A stretch of DNA of 9,615 nucleotides from an uncultured Candidatus Altimarinota bacterium (GCA_937920005.1 CALETF010000174.1:1-9615); one strand, 5' to 3'; counted from the first letter of the stretch, positions 1-8,271 are shown. The notes: a model not told the origin generated them from the letters alone. Numbers and translations: made by a program.

Positions 1-297
1 TCGAAAATGATCGCAAATATGTTGGTCAATCTGAGTCGTTTTTATCCATCAGATATTTTTGAGCTGTTTCATGGTTTCAAAAGACGCGTTTTCTGAGGTC
101 TCAGGCTGTATTGATACCTGGAGAGAAAAAAAACGCGCTAAATCGAAGCCTTTTGGGACAATTTTTCGAACTTCTGGATGGATGAAGCTAAGGAACGCCC
201 ACATATGCCGACCGTATTGTTCGACCGTTCGAGGACTCATACCACGCGTGATAGTCAGATACATCAGAAATTTTTGAACAGCTTCAAAAAGAGACAT
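1..297 (-). CDS. Tyrosine recombinase (Xer/phage-integrase type), N-terminal part, cut by window edge
   Basis: The visible 99 residues read as the SAM-like, core-binding N-terminal domain of tyrosine recombinases. A helix MSLFEAVQKFLMYL is followed by the typical turn GMSPRTVEQYGRHMWAFLSF (about residues 19-38), the region that in XerC/XerD clamps DNA opposite the catalytic domain. The catalytic domain (R-H-R-Y) would lie beyond base 1, so activity and subgroup cannot be judged. XerC/XerD resolve chromosome dimers at dif; an integrase of a mobile element is the alternative, but no other mobile-element gene is visible. A TGA at 49-51 (reverse strand) is read as Gly; the frame then stays open to the edge (GWIKTTQIDQHICDHF). 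The ATG at 297 is chosen because the domain begins there and a perfect TATAAT lies 6 bases upstream. It is transcribed divergently from the signal peptidase cluster. Confidence 0.8.
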
Positions 298-303
298 GAA
301 GCT

Positions 304-331
304 ATTATAGAGGGGATGATAATTCCTCCAA
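304..331 (-). promoter_or_regulatory. Promoter of the recombinase gene, predicted leaderless
   Basis: On the minus strand a perfect TATAAT (304-309) is preceded by TTGGAG (326-331) with a 16-base spacer. The ATG begins 6 bases after the -10 hexamer, so the hexamer occupies -12 to -7 relative to the A of ATG. Transcription would start at or next to the start codon, leaving no room for a ribosome binding site. Confidence 0.6.
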
Positions 332-340
332 ATCTATTTT

Positions 341-360
341 CACATAATGTATGTTATGTG
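341..360. repeat. Perfect 7-bp inverted repeat, operator-like
   Basis: CACATAA (341-347), a 6-base loop, then TTATGTG (354-360) form a perfect inverted repeat just upstream of the recombinase promoter (-35 at 326-331). The symmetry and position suit a dimeric repressor or activator site, but it could also form a weak AT-rich hairpin. There is no downstream T run to make it a good terminator. Confidence 0.4.
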
Positions 361-446
361 TTAAGTGGACGGGTATAAAAAGAGGGCAAAGAAAGCCTTA
401 TTTGTGTGATACAGAGTTATAAAAGTTGTCCCCCGATTTTTTATAA

Positions 447-479
447 CAAATATTTGCGGAGGGTCTATTATTTATAGAC
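447..479. repeat. Two adjacent small palindromes
   Basis: CAAATATTTG (447-456) is a perfect 10-base palindrome. Six bases later GTCTAT (463-468) and ATAGAC (474-479) form a perfect 6-bp inverted repeat with a 5-base loop. Both lie upstream of the signal peptidase promoter (513-539). They may be protein-binding sites, but AT-rich spacers yield short palindromes by chance, so function is uncertain. Confidence 0.3.
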
Positions 480-512
480 GATAAAATATTAAGAGAGTCT
501 TGTGACTACTAT

Positions 513-539
513 TTGTACTCCAATAAAAATCCCTATAAT
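513..539 (+). promoter_or_regulatory. Promoter of the signal peptidase-truB cluster, predicted leaderless
   Basis: A perfect TATAAT (534-539) lies exactly 6 bases before the ATG at 546. TTGTAC (513-518) is the best -35 candidate, with a 15-base spacer (16 if taken as TTTGTA). The -10-to-ATG distance equals that of the divergent recombinase gene, so the mRNA probably begins at the ATG. The TTG at 513 lies inside this promoter, which argues against using it as a start. Confidence 0.6.
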
Positions 540-545
540 CACGCC

Positions 546-1817
546 ATGAATATTTTGAAAAATCTCCTTTTCTCTTTTGAAGGAAAAATCGGTCGAGCTG
601 ACTATATATATAGTATCGTCTATGTTATCCTGGTATTTTTGGTTTCTGTAGATGCCTTTGTTCATCCTACTTCTGTATTTCTGATTGGCGGTGGTGTAGA
701 TTTTACACAAGTAGGTATATATATAGCTTCCCTGCTTGGTTTAGGGGTATTTGTATGGACGTATTTCGCCGTTACCTGGAAACGTGCGCGTGCGCTTGGT
801 ATAGAAATGAGATGGACAACACTCGGACTCATATTCCCTCCTCTTCTGCTCGTAGGACTCATGGAAGACACGGGAAAATACGTCTATCATGGAGGTCTTT
901 CTGTTATAGATCAGGCATTCTTCTATATACTCATGGTTATCATTCTTGTGTGTCTCTTTGGTCTCTACGACATGCATATAGCTATTAAATTTTTAATTTT
1001 TATTGCAGTGATAGTAGCAGGCATAGCTGCTTATCTGTTTTGGAGAGATAAACATCCATATCGTCATCATCCGAAGATAAAATATGTCTGAATCGATGCT
1101 TGGATTGATCTTGGATTTGTATTGATTCTAGTGTTCTTTATACGCTCGTACATACTCTCCCCATTTCAGATTATCGGCCCATCAATGGAGAGTACATTTC
1201 ACTGAGGAAATATAACTTATACCGCAAAATGACAGCAGTATAGTGATGGCGAATTCATTCTCGTCGATAAGATGACATATCGTGTTTCATGACCAGAACG
1301 CGGAGATGTCGTCGTATTCACTCCAGGTATTGGCCCAGAAAAGAGATATCTCATCAAGAGAGTAATTGGTCTTCCCGGTGATACAGTGAAGATTGAAAAC
1401 TGATACGTTTCTCTTGCGACAGCTCAAAATCCAGACAAATTCATACAACTCGATGAATCTGAATACCTCCAAGAAAAATATGGATACACATGTCTCACTT
1501 ATAACAGCGCATGATGTGCCAAAGAAAGTCAGACATTTAGTGTTCCAGCTGGTCACTATTTCCTTATGGGAGATAATCGACCACAATCACTCGATGCGAG
1601 AAAATGTTTCAGTAATAGTGGATGTAACGGTGAATACACTCTCGCACAATATGTACCTATCTCACTTATTCAGTGACGTGTTGCTTACTCTCTTGGTCAC
1701 TTTGATCTCTTTTCACAGCTCATACCTTATCCTGTCTTTGGCACGCTCAAACAGATAATACCGTTTAGAGGAAGAAATATTCTCAATAGCCACACGTATT
1801 CAGAGCTTTCTCAATAA
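546..1817 (+). CDS. lepB: DUF805-like membrane domain fused to signal peptidase I
   Basis: This 423-residue protein joins two domains. Residues 1 to about 166 are a multi-span membrane region (hydrophobic stretches about 21-39, 56-76, 91-106, 124-141, 147-166) with the DUF805-like signatures FEGKIGRADY near the start and WKRARALGIE at 78-87. From about residue 183 it is a type I signal peptidase (family S26), which removes leader peptides from exported proteins at the outer membrane face: anchor helix 186-203, catalytic Ser213 in GPSME, general-base Lys271 in YLIKRVIGLPGD, and box E GDNRPQSLDAR from 342. The usual DSR of box E is DAR here. Seven TGA codons (1089, 1203, 1230, 1290, 1401, 1512, 1674) are read as Gly; the first sits between the domains. 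The gene ends in TAA, two bases before the next signal peptidase gene. The ATG at 546 is preferred over the TTG at 513 because of the promoter. The DUF805 label is less certain than the peptidase. Confidence 0.85.
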
Positions 1818-1819
1818 TT

Positions 1820-2350
1820 ATGTCTCGTTTTTTTCGCATACTCTCGTCGCTGTGTATCATAGTTTTGATACTTTATACTGTCGTATCTCTGAGGCCATAC
1901 AGAGTTGATGGAGATTCTATGATGCCAAATCTGAAACCAGAACAAATCAGTCTTATCGATCGTATATCAACAAAAATTATTCCCCTCAAACAAGGTGAAA
2001 TCGCAGTCTATCATGATAAAAATGGCATCAGAATAAAACGTATTATTGGCCTCCCAGGAGAACAAATCGAGATAAGTAATGGTGTTGTCTCTAAAATCAT
2101 AAACAATACTCAAATACCTCTTGAGGAACGATATCTCGAAGAACATATGAGAACATGTGTTCCAGGAGCATGCACAGAGACACAAAAACATCTCTACCAG
2201 GTACCAGAAAAACACTATTTTGTTCTCGGCGATAACCGTACAAGCTCACGAGATTCTCGAGGCTGTGTCAATATAGCTGAATGTGATGGGAAACAACCAT
2301 ACTATATTCCAAGTGAAGAAATTATTGGAAGAGTTATTTTTTCTTGGTAG
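1820..2350 (+). CDS. lepB: Signal peptidase I, compact second copy
   Basis: A 176-residue S26 signal peptidase with one N-terminal anchor helix (about 7-24). It has catalytic Ser33 in DGDSMMP, Lys73 in IRIKRIIGLPGE, and box E GDNRTSSRDSR at 137-147, so all active-site elements are present. It should cleave Sec/Tat leaders outside the cytoplasmic membrane, like its upstream neighbour. Four cysteines occur in two pairs (C113/C118 and C149/C155), at places matching the cysteine pairs of the neighbour, which suggests tandem duplication and possible disulfides. It starts 2 bases after the previous stop and ends in TAG; truB follows after 6 bases, so co-transcription is likely. It has no in-frame TGA. 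No Shine-Dalgarno sequence precedes the ATG. Confidence 0.93.
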   Translation: MSRFFRILSSLCIIVLILYTVVSLRPYRVDGDSMMPNLKPEQISLIDRISTKIIPLKQGEIAVYHDKNGIRIKRIIGLPGEQIEISNGVVSKIINNTQIPLEERYLEEHMRTCVPGACTETQKHLYQVPEKHYFVLGDNRTSSRDSRGCVNIAECDGKQPYYIPSEEIIGRVIFSW

Positions 2351-2356
2351 TCTCAT

Positions 2357-3211
2357 ATGTTTTATCTCGTTGATAAACCTCTCGGGGTGAGTAGTAACTT
2401 GGTGGCGAAAATCCTCAAACGTGTACTTCGCGTGTCAAAAATAGGTTTTGCAGGGACACTTGATCCACTGGCGACATGACTCATGATCATCTGAACTGAC
2501 GGATCGTCGAGACTCTTCCCTCTCATAGAGCATCATACTAAAACCTATCTCACCACTATTCGGCTTGATGGCACATCTTCATCATATGATCAGGAACAAC
2601 CTATCGAATCAGTTGAAGTAAGTGAAGACGTAAAAAACAATCTAACAAAAGATTTTATAGCATGAATTATTCATGAAAATTTCCTCGGTGATATCATGCA
2701 AATACCTCCTACATATAGTGCAACATGGATTGATGGACAGAGAGCCTACGAGCTTGCTCGAAAAGGACATGATATCGAAATAAAGGCTAAGAAAAGAACA
2801 GTGCATGCATTTGAGATTGTGAGCTACGAATGGCCTCGATTAGTTGCAAAAATTAGCGTCTCACACGGTACCTATATCCGGTCTCTCGCTCGAGATTTGT
2901 GAGTAAAACTTCAGACGGGTTGATATCTCGAATCACTTCGTCGATCAGAAATAGGGCATCTAACTCTTGAGAATCATTCATGGATACAGCATAATGATAT
3001 CATCTACACACCGATAAAACACACTGAGATATTCCCAGAGATACCACTTATCGATCTGCCTGAAGAACAGAAAAAACATCTGCGCCTCGGAAGTACGCCA
3101 CTCAAGACAGAGAGGAAAAATGGATACTATTTTGTACACTACGAAAACACCTCCTACGGACTCTTGGAATCCAGAGAAGGTGCTTTATTTCCAATAAAGA
3201 ATGAGGTGTAA
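2357..3211 (+). CDS. truB: tRNA pseudouridine(55) synthase TruB
   Basis: TruB isomerises uridine 55 in the T-loop of tRNAs to pseudouridine in the cytoplasm. The 284-residue product has the family landmarks in order: LVDKPLGVSS at the start, KIGFAGTLDPLATG with the catalytic Asp in GTLDP, KTYLTTIRLDG, QIPPTYSA followed by RAYELARKG, and HGTYIRSLARDLG followed by LESLRRSEIG. Length is close to the bacterial norm. Five TGA codons (2477, 2492, 2663, 2900, 2921) are read as Gly; those at 2477 and 2900 fall on conserved glycines of ATG and RDLG. Under the standard code only a 68-residue internal piece would be found. It is the last gene of the signal peptidase cluster and ends in TAA, two bases from the stop of the opposing gene. 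The tail after LRRS is less conserved and could be a small C-terminal RNA-binding extension. Confidence 0.95.
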
Positions 3212-3217
3212 ATTTAC
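3208..3217. repeat. Palindrome holding both convergent stop codons
   Basis: GTAAATTTAC is a perfect 10-base palindrome. Its left half carries the TAA of truB (3209-3211) and its right half, read on the other strand, the TAA of the coiled-coil gene (3214-3216). It is too short to be a convincing terminator hairpin and may be a by-product of two mirrored stops. Confidence 0.35.
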
Positions 3218-3585
3218 CAGTTATTGAGGACTGCCTGCGCGTCATCTTTATTGCTCGCATCGGCTGCTTCTTTTGAAGCAATTTCTTCTTTTTTCTTTTT
3301 GAGCTCGTAGCCCTGCCATTCTGACATATGTTTTTGGTTCAGTGTTTCGATTTCTACTTGGTATTTTTTTTCGAGTTCATCCAGTTTTTTACGTTCAGTT
3401 TCAAGAATATCAGTCAAACGCTGAACCTGATCAACATTCATCGAAGGGAGTATATCAAACCAGTACTGACGTTCGCTATCATCCATAGACTCAGTCGCGA
3501 GCACGAGTTCTATCAGACGTGGGTACTTCGTTTGTACCTCATCGAGAAGCGTGAATGTCGTATTTCCTTTTTGAATAGTAGCCAT
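3214..3585 (-). CDS. Small charged coiled-coil protein, function unknown
   Basis: The 123-residue product begins MATIQKGNTTFTLLDEVQ. It has no signal peptide or membrane helix, so it is probably cytoplasmic. After a helical middle (DDSERQYWFDILPSMNVDQV) comes a long Glu/Lys-rich helix with coiled-coil character (about residues 60-105, including ETERKKLDELEKKYQVEIE and ELKKKKEEI), then a short Ala/Asp/Asn tail. I do not recognise a named family; the layout resembles small conserved proteins of CPR bacteria, but that is memory, not proof. An in-frame ATG at 3615 would add 10 residues; I prefer 3585 because the candidate promoter places the transcript start between the two. There is no in-frame TGA. 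It is convergent with truB and divergent from the small membrane protein gene. Confidence 0.75.
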   Translation of the reverse strand: MATIQKGNTTFTLLDEVQTKYPRLIELVLATESMDDSERQYWFDILPSMNVDQVQRLTDILETERKKLDELEKKYQVEIETLNQKHMSEWQGYELKKKKEEIASKEAADASNKDDAQAVLNNW

Positions 3586-3605
3586 AGTTTGGTGGATTCT
3601 CGTAT

Positions 3606-3634
3606 ACTGTATCATGTTTTCTCGAGTTTTGCAA
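3606..3634 (-). promoter_or_regulatory. Candidate promoter of the coiled-coil protein gene
   Basis: On the minus strand TTGCAA (3629-3634) and TACAGT (3606-3611) are 17 bases apart. Transcription would start near 3599, about 14 bases before the ATG at 3585 and downstream of the alternative ATG at 3615. The leader has no AGGAGG-like element. Confidence 0.4.
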
Positions 3635-3647
3635 GTATTTAATTCAT

Positions 3648-3674
3648 TTGCACCAGAAAAAACCTCCCTATAAT
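3648..3674 (+). promoter_or_regulatory. Candidate promoter of the small membrane protein gene
   Basis: A perfect TATAAT (3669-3674) is preceded by TTGCAC (3648-3653) with a 15-base spacer (16 as TTTGCA). The ATG at 3687 follows 12 bases after the hexamer, so the leader would be only about 6 bases. The TTG at 3648, a possible longer start, lies inside the -35 element and is rejected. Confidence 0.5.
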
Positions 3675-3686
3675 AGGCATTATACT

Positions 3687-3956
3687 ATGTCGTCAATACA
3701 AATAGGAGCACTTGTCTACTTTACAGTTATCGTCATCGGTGCATGGATATTTTTTGCAGTGATTTTTTTGCAATTAAAACGTTTTATAGATATGAGCTGT
3801 TATGTCCCTCTTGTATCAAAAATACTCACCATAACTCTGATAGTCCTAACAGTGCTCTGATATTTTGTGATATTTTCACCAAATATGCTCAGTTTCATAG
3901 AAAAAACAGAGCCAAGTACTCCCACAAGAACGAGCTGATATTTTGATACATATTAG
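3687..3956 (+). CDS. Small two-helix membrane protein, function unknown
   Basis: An 89-residue protein with two strongly hydrophobic segments, about residues 7-29 (ALVYFTVIVIGAWIFFAVIF) and about 42-65 (ILTITLIVLTVLGYFVIF), joined by a short loop with KRF and a Cys. A polar tail rich in Thr and Pro (EKTEPSTPTRTS) follows. TGA at 3858 and 3936 are read as Gly; the first lies in the second helix, and stopping there would leave that helix incomplete. The gene ends in TAG at 3954-3956. No family is recognised. It lies 42 bases upstream of the helicase-nuclease gene on the same strand, and co-transcription is possible because I see no good promoter in that gap. Confidence 0.65.
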
Positions 3957-3998
3957 ACTCGACTTCCCTACTCTTTTCGGTAGACTGGCGCAACCTCT

Positions 3999-6947
3999 AT
4001 GAATTCTTTTGAATCCGCATATTCTAGGCTCAATAAAGCTCAAAAACAAGCTGTTGATACACTCTATTGACCAGTAGTAGTTATAGCATGACCTGGTACT
4101 GGCAAGACACAGCTTCTGACGCTCAGAATAGCAAACATACTCGCAAAAACAGATGTTTCTCCAAACAATATTCTTGCTTTGACCTACACAGAAGCAGGCT
4201 CTTTTGCTATGAGGGATCGTCTGAGAAGCTTTATTGGTACAGACGCTCTCCGGGTCAATATCGAAACATTTCATGGTTTTTGTAAATGACTCATAGATGA
4301 AGAATATCCAGAAAAATTCGTACGTTCTCCTGGCATGAAAATGCTCGAAGAACTCGATGCACGTCGTATGGTGGCAAAAATTCTTCTGGAATGAGAGTTT
4401 ACTTATCTCAAACCACGACATGATCCTGAGCTCTATATGGGTGATGCAATCCGTATTGTTGGGCAACTCAAAAGAGAAGGTATTTCTCCAGAATTTTTCA
4501 GGAATAAAATCGATGAAGCTCTCGCTGAGCTCCCAAATAATCCTGAACTTCACTATCAAAAAGACTCAAAATGGGGTAAAAAATGAGAGAGAAAAGCAGA
4601 TTATGCTGATGCAGAACAGAGGCTTCAGAGACAGAGAGAGCTCACGTATGTCTATCGGAAATATGAGGATATGCTCATAACAGAATCTCGATACGACTAT
4701 GATGATATGATTCTCATGGTTCGTGAAAAATTACGAGAAGATGCACATTTTCTTGCGCTTATCCGAGAGCAATATCAATTCATACTCGTTGACGAGTTTC
4801 AGGACACAAATGGCCTCCAGGCAAGCATTGTTGACCTCATAATGCGTGATCAGGAACAGCCAAATATCCTGGTAGTTGGTGATGATGAGCAGTCCATCTA
4901 CAGATTTCAGGGTGCCGTGATGGAAAATATCATCAATTTCTGCGATACTTATAAAGAAAAATGACTCACTATCATTCCCCTGACAGAAAATTATCGATCA
5001 ACGCAGACTATTCTCGATAGCTCCAGAGAGGTTATCAGAAATAATACAGAATCACTCGAAAAAGCTCTTCAACTCGATAAACATCTCTCAAAAAAAGCAG
5101 CTATTGATGAGGTACAAATATCACTCCTACTCCCTTCTGACCCCCAGGTAGAAATTGCAGCTCTCGTGAATGAGATACGACGACTACATGATGAGAAAAA
5201 TATATCATGGAATGAGATAGCTATTATTTATCGTAAAAATTCGAATCCGATACATCTCATCGAATATTTACGAAGAGAGAAAATACCATTTCATAAACAA
5301 AAATGAGAAAATCTCCTGCATCATCCAGAAGCTCAGAAACTCATGAAAACTCTCAAAATCATCGATAATTCGTATCAAAATGAGCTTTTTTGGGAAGTGA
5401 TGTTATTTGATTTTTGGTGACTCGATCTCCACTATCTCCTCTCACTACAGAGCAAAATGAAAGCAAATAATGGCGAATATCGTCGCTCTCTTTTTCAAGC
5501 ATTTATCGAAGATGATGACATGTTTGTTCGAAGTGTTGCTACGAGAATTTCTGACTTTACAAAGAGTGCCGCAAATAAAACACTGGTACAATTTTTTGAA
5601 TCGTTTTTAGAGCTCTCAGGATACAGGAGTTTCGCTCTCGCACAAGAAGATAAAATCGAAAGACTCTCTATACTCAATTCTTTTTTTGATGAGATAAAAA
5701 ATTTCGCATCGCTCCATCCAGAAAGCACGCTCAAAGACTTCATACAGTATCTCACAGATCTCGATCATTATGGGCTCTCCCCTACGACTCAGCCTATTCG
5801 TATGGAATCTGATACCATAGAGCTCATGACTGCGCACGGAAGCAAAGGACTCGAATTCGAAGCGGTATTTCTCTATGATGCTACTTCGAAAAACTGGGAG
5901 TCATCTCGAGATCCTTCGAAACTCAATGTGACTGTGTCACTCTTTGAAAAGCATCTCATAGATAAAACAGAAAAGAAAAATCAAAAACTCGAGGAAGAAA
6001 GACGTCTCTGGTATGTTGCGATGACTCGTGCGAAAAAATATCTGACTATATCCGCGACAAATAATGAAGATAAGCGACTCAAGCCATCGACATTTATTGA
6101 TGAAATCCCAGAAAATATGAAAGAAAAAAGAGAGATTTCTGTGGACCCTATCCATGTTATCATCACACAGACAGCTACAGTGCCAGCCATAAATTGGTCT
6201 GACGCAACTCAAGCAGAACTCACAAAACGAGCGAAAAATTATGATCTCTCTGTTACGGCACTCAATACATGGCTCAAATCTCCAAGAGAATTTCTCGAAA
6301 AATATCTCATACGACAACCAGCTGGCAAGATGCCAAGTGCATCATTTGGAACAGCAGTTCATGCAGGGTTAGCTTTTATATGAGACTATTTTAATGAGAA
6401 TGGCACACTCCCCTCACCAGAACTCTGGCAACAAAAAGTAGAACAAACACTCTACCATGAAATCCTCACAAAACAGGAGCAGTCTGATTTCCTCAAAAAA
6501 ACTATTGAAGTCATACAAAGCTACCTCACAAAAAAAGACTGTCCACTCGCCTCAAAAGCACTTATAGAAGAACGATTTTGATGGAAAAAAGTAGTGGTTG
6601 AATGAATGCGATTAACGGGTGTATTTGACCGTGTAGAATACCTCCCTGACGGCACTATGCAGGTCATAGATTACAAGACTGGGAAACCAGACAAATCACG
6701 AGAACAGCTCGAAGATTATGAGAGACAGCTCTACTTTTATAGACTTTTATGGGATGGTTCAAGACAATCAAAAATGCTCTCACGTTGAGCTCTTGATTTT
6801 GTCGAAGACAATCCGCATGAAACTGTGAATCGTCGTATATATACGTACGAAGAAGCTGGACTAGAACTCCTCAAAAAACAAATTGCAGCCTTTAAGATAT
6901 CTCTGGAGTCACTCGATTTTCCAGAAGAAAACACCTTTATACATTAA
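3999..6947 (+). CDS. UvrD/PcrA-like SF1 helicase with C-terminal RecB-type nuclease domain
   Basis: This 982-residue protein has all superfamily 1A motifs: Q-motif LNKAQKQAVD, Walker A GPGTGKT (31-37), LALTYTEAGSFAMRDRL, ETFHGFC, Walker B VDEFQD (264-269), GDDEQSIYRFQGA (from 294), LTENYRST, TAHGSKGLEF (611-620), and RRLWYVAMTRAKK (about 668-680). The C-terminus carries a PD-(D/E)XK nuclease of RecB/AddAB type: GTAVHAG (about 784), GVFDRVE (about 873), VIDYKTG (about 889) and the QxxxY motif RQLYFYRLL. It should unwind DNA by ATP hydrolysis and cut single strands, acting in double-strand break processing or repair. It is shorter than typical AddA (about 1,200 residues), and no AddB or RecC partner is in the window. 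Twelve TGA codons are read as Gly (4068, 4089, 4287, 4392, 4584, 4962, 5304, 5418, 6381, 6579, 6603, 6786); 4089 is the first Gly of Walker A. The stop overlaps the opposing gene by 11 bases. Confidence 0.93.
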
Positions 6948-8271
6948 ACAATTCTTGGCACGTTGGTCGAGGTACGTTGGTTGCTTGTCGACCATACAGG
7001 TCGCAAATAAGTTTCGCTATTTCTTCTACAATAGGGCGAGCCAATTCAAGCTGTTCCAGAGCCTGTATCAATCCAACAACTGTTTTAGGATCTTGTGCTT
7101 TATTTTGACCAACGAGCTCTTTTCTGACAGCATAGTCTGTATAGAGATTTTTATCAATAGTTGCAAGCCTAGTACCATCCTTATCTGATGTTGGAAAATT
7201 TAGAACAGTCACAGCTGTCTGATTACTTTTTTCACGTTTTATATCGGGGATAATTTGTCGCACAAAGAGAGATCAAAATGTTTCGTACGCAATACGCTTA
7301 GAAACTTCTTTTACCCCCTCTAAAACAGTTTGATTATTAGCTCTTTTTTTAAATTCTTTAAAAAATTCGCTATTAAGCAGAAGACGAGAATTACCGACTC
7401 ATCATTTTTGAGCCTGAACAAGAGCATTTATTTGAGCCTCCTTACTAGGATCTGTTTCTCCACTTCCAGTTAATTGTGCACTGCGATAAAATAAGAGATT
7501 AAAAGCATCTTTCCAGATTTGTATCGCCTGAGGATACTTCCATCCTGTTGTAAAAGCTTCCTTCAGTGTATCCATAATTTTTTGGTTCTTTGGTTCTTCA
7601 TTATGACATTTTTGGATATTTTCAGAGGAATAAAAATTACGCATAGAATTAGCAAAACCAGCAGGAGCAATTGGAAAAAGTGTTTCATCGACATATTCAC
7701 GATCAGCGACATTTGTAACGAGATTTCGGAAAAAAATTAATACATGTTTTGTTTGATCGTTGGTGCTCACGAGAACCTCTTGCAAGAGTTTGTCCTTGGT
7801 TTTATAAGTAGCGCCACCATCAAGAACAACATCAGTATCAAATCGTATAACACCCTGCGCACATTTACTCGCTACTTCAGTTGAGGCTTTGAATATTTTT
7901 TCTTGAATTTGGAGTATTGTGTTTTGGTGTGATTGAGTCTGAGTGAGGAGCATCGTGTCAGAACTATCGAAATAGTAACGAACATCAGACATGAGACTTT
8001 TGAGGTCATAGCCTACGGCACTGAGAGCATTGAGGAGGCCTCGTACACTTTGAGCTGGTATTGCAACTTCTAGATGAGCAGAAGAATCGGCAGGACGAGT
8101 ACACTGAGAAGATTTTGCTGCAGTTTTAGCAGCTTCCAGAATTTTATCAACATTTTTTGCATATGCCTCAATAGAAGGAGATGGCGTATTATTGAGCGTA
8201 CATTCCGCAGCAAAAACACCTTGGTAAGAGAAGAAAAATCAGATGATAAAAAGAGTGATATATTTTTTCAT
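6937..8271 (-). CDS. Secreted protein of unknown function with signal peptide
   Basis: A 444-residue protein starting with a textbook Sec leader, MKKYITLFIIGFFFSYQGVF followed by A-AEC, with probable signal peptidase I cleavage after VFA (about residue 21). The mature part is mostly helical and polar. It has six cysteines (early in AEC and SSQC, then SKC, QKC, LIC and near the end PTC), compatible with disulfides outside the cytoplasm. There is no further strong membrane helix and no catalytic motif I can name. The C-terminus (DLYGRQATNVPRPTCQELF) is Cys/Pro-containing. TGA at 7273, 7399, 7402 (a double Gly in QKGGVGN) and 8239 (in the leader) are read as Gly, joining pieces that standard code would leave as two ORFs without a leader. 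It follows the unknown gene at 8280-9615 by 8 bases, so the two are probably an operon. Confidence 0.8.

Larger units (their letters stand above)
298..545. other. Divergent intergenic region without a gene
   Basis: This 248-base AT-rich spacer separates the recombinase gene (leftward) from the signal peptidase cluster (rightward). It contains one promoter at each end and three short perfect inverted repeats between them. I find no convincing coding frame, tRNA or structured RNA. A TATAAA at 374-379 and the T-rich stretch near 437-443 are not supported by a good partner element. Confidence 0.5.

Noticed and set aside
513..545. TTG start at 513 for the signal peptidase fusion
   Set aside because: It would place the start inside the -35 element; the DUF805-like domain begins right after the ATG at 546, which has a perfectly spaced TATAAT.
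298..545. Small RNA or riboswitch in the divergent spacer
   Set aside because: Only short AT-rich stems are seen, with no recognisable aptamer core, and the predicted leaderless start leaves no 5' leader for a riboswitch.
1393..1758. Plus-strand 121-codon frame inside the signal peptidase fusion
   Set aside because: It lies in another frame across the active-site region of the peptidase, has no family features, and disappears once TGA is read as Gly in the true frame.
3586..3615. Longer start (ATG at 3615) for the coiled-coil gene
   Set aside because: The best promoter (TTGCAA-17-TACAGT) would start transcription downstream of it, and the extra residues MIQYTRIHQT look unlike the rest. Not fully excluded.
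3876..4559. Minus-strand 227-codon frame opposite the helicase start
   Set aside because: Rich in Cys, Phe and Ser with no domain signature; it is an antisense shadow of the helicase N-terminus with its Walker A motif.
3999..6947. Helicase as a pseudogene or as several frameshifted fragments
   Set aside because: All breaks are in-frame TGA, none needs a frame change, and the motifs follow in the correct order in a single frame ending in TAA. With TGA = Gly the gene is intact.
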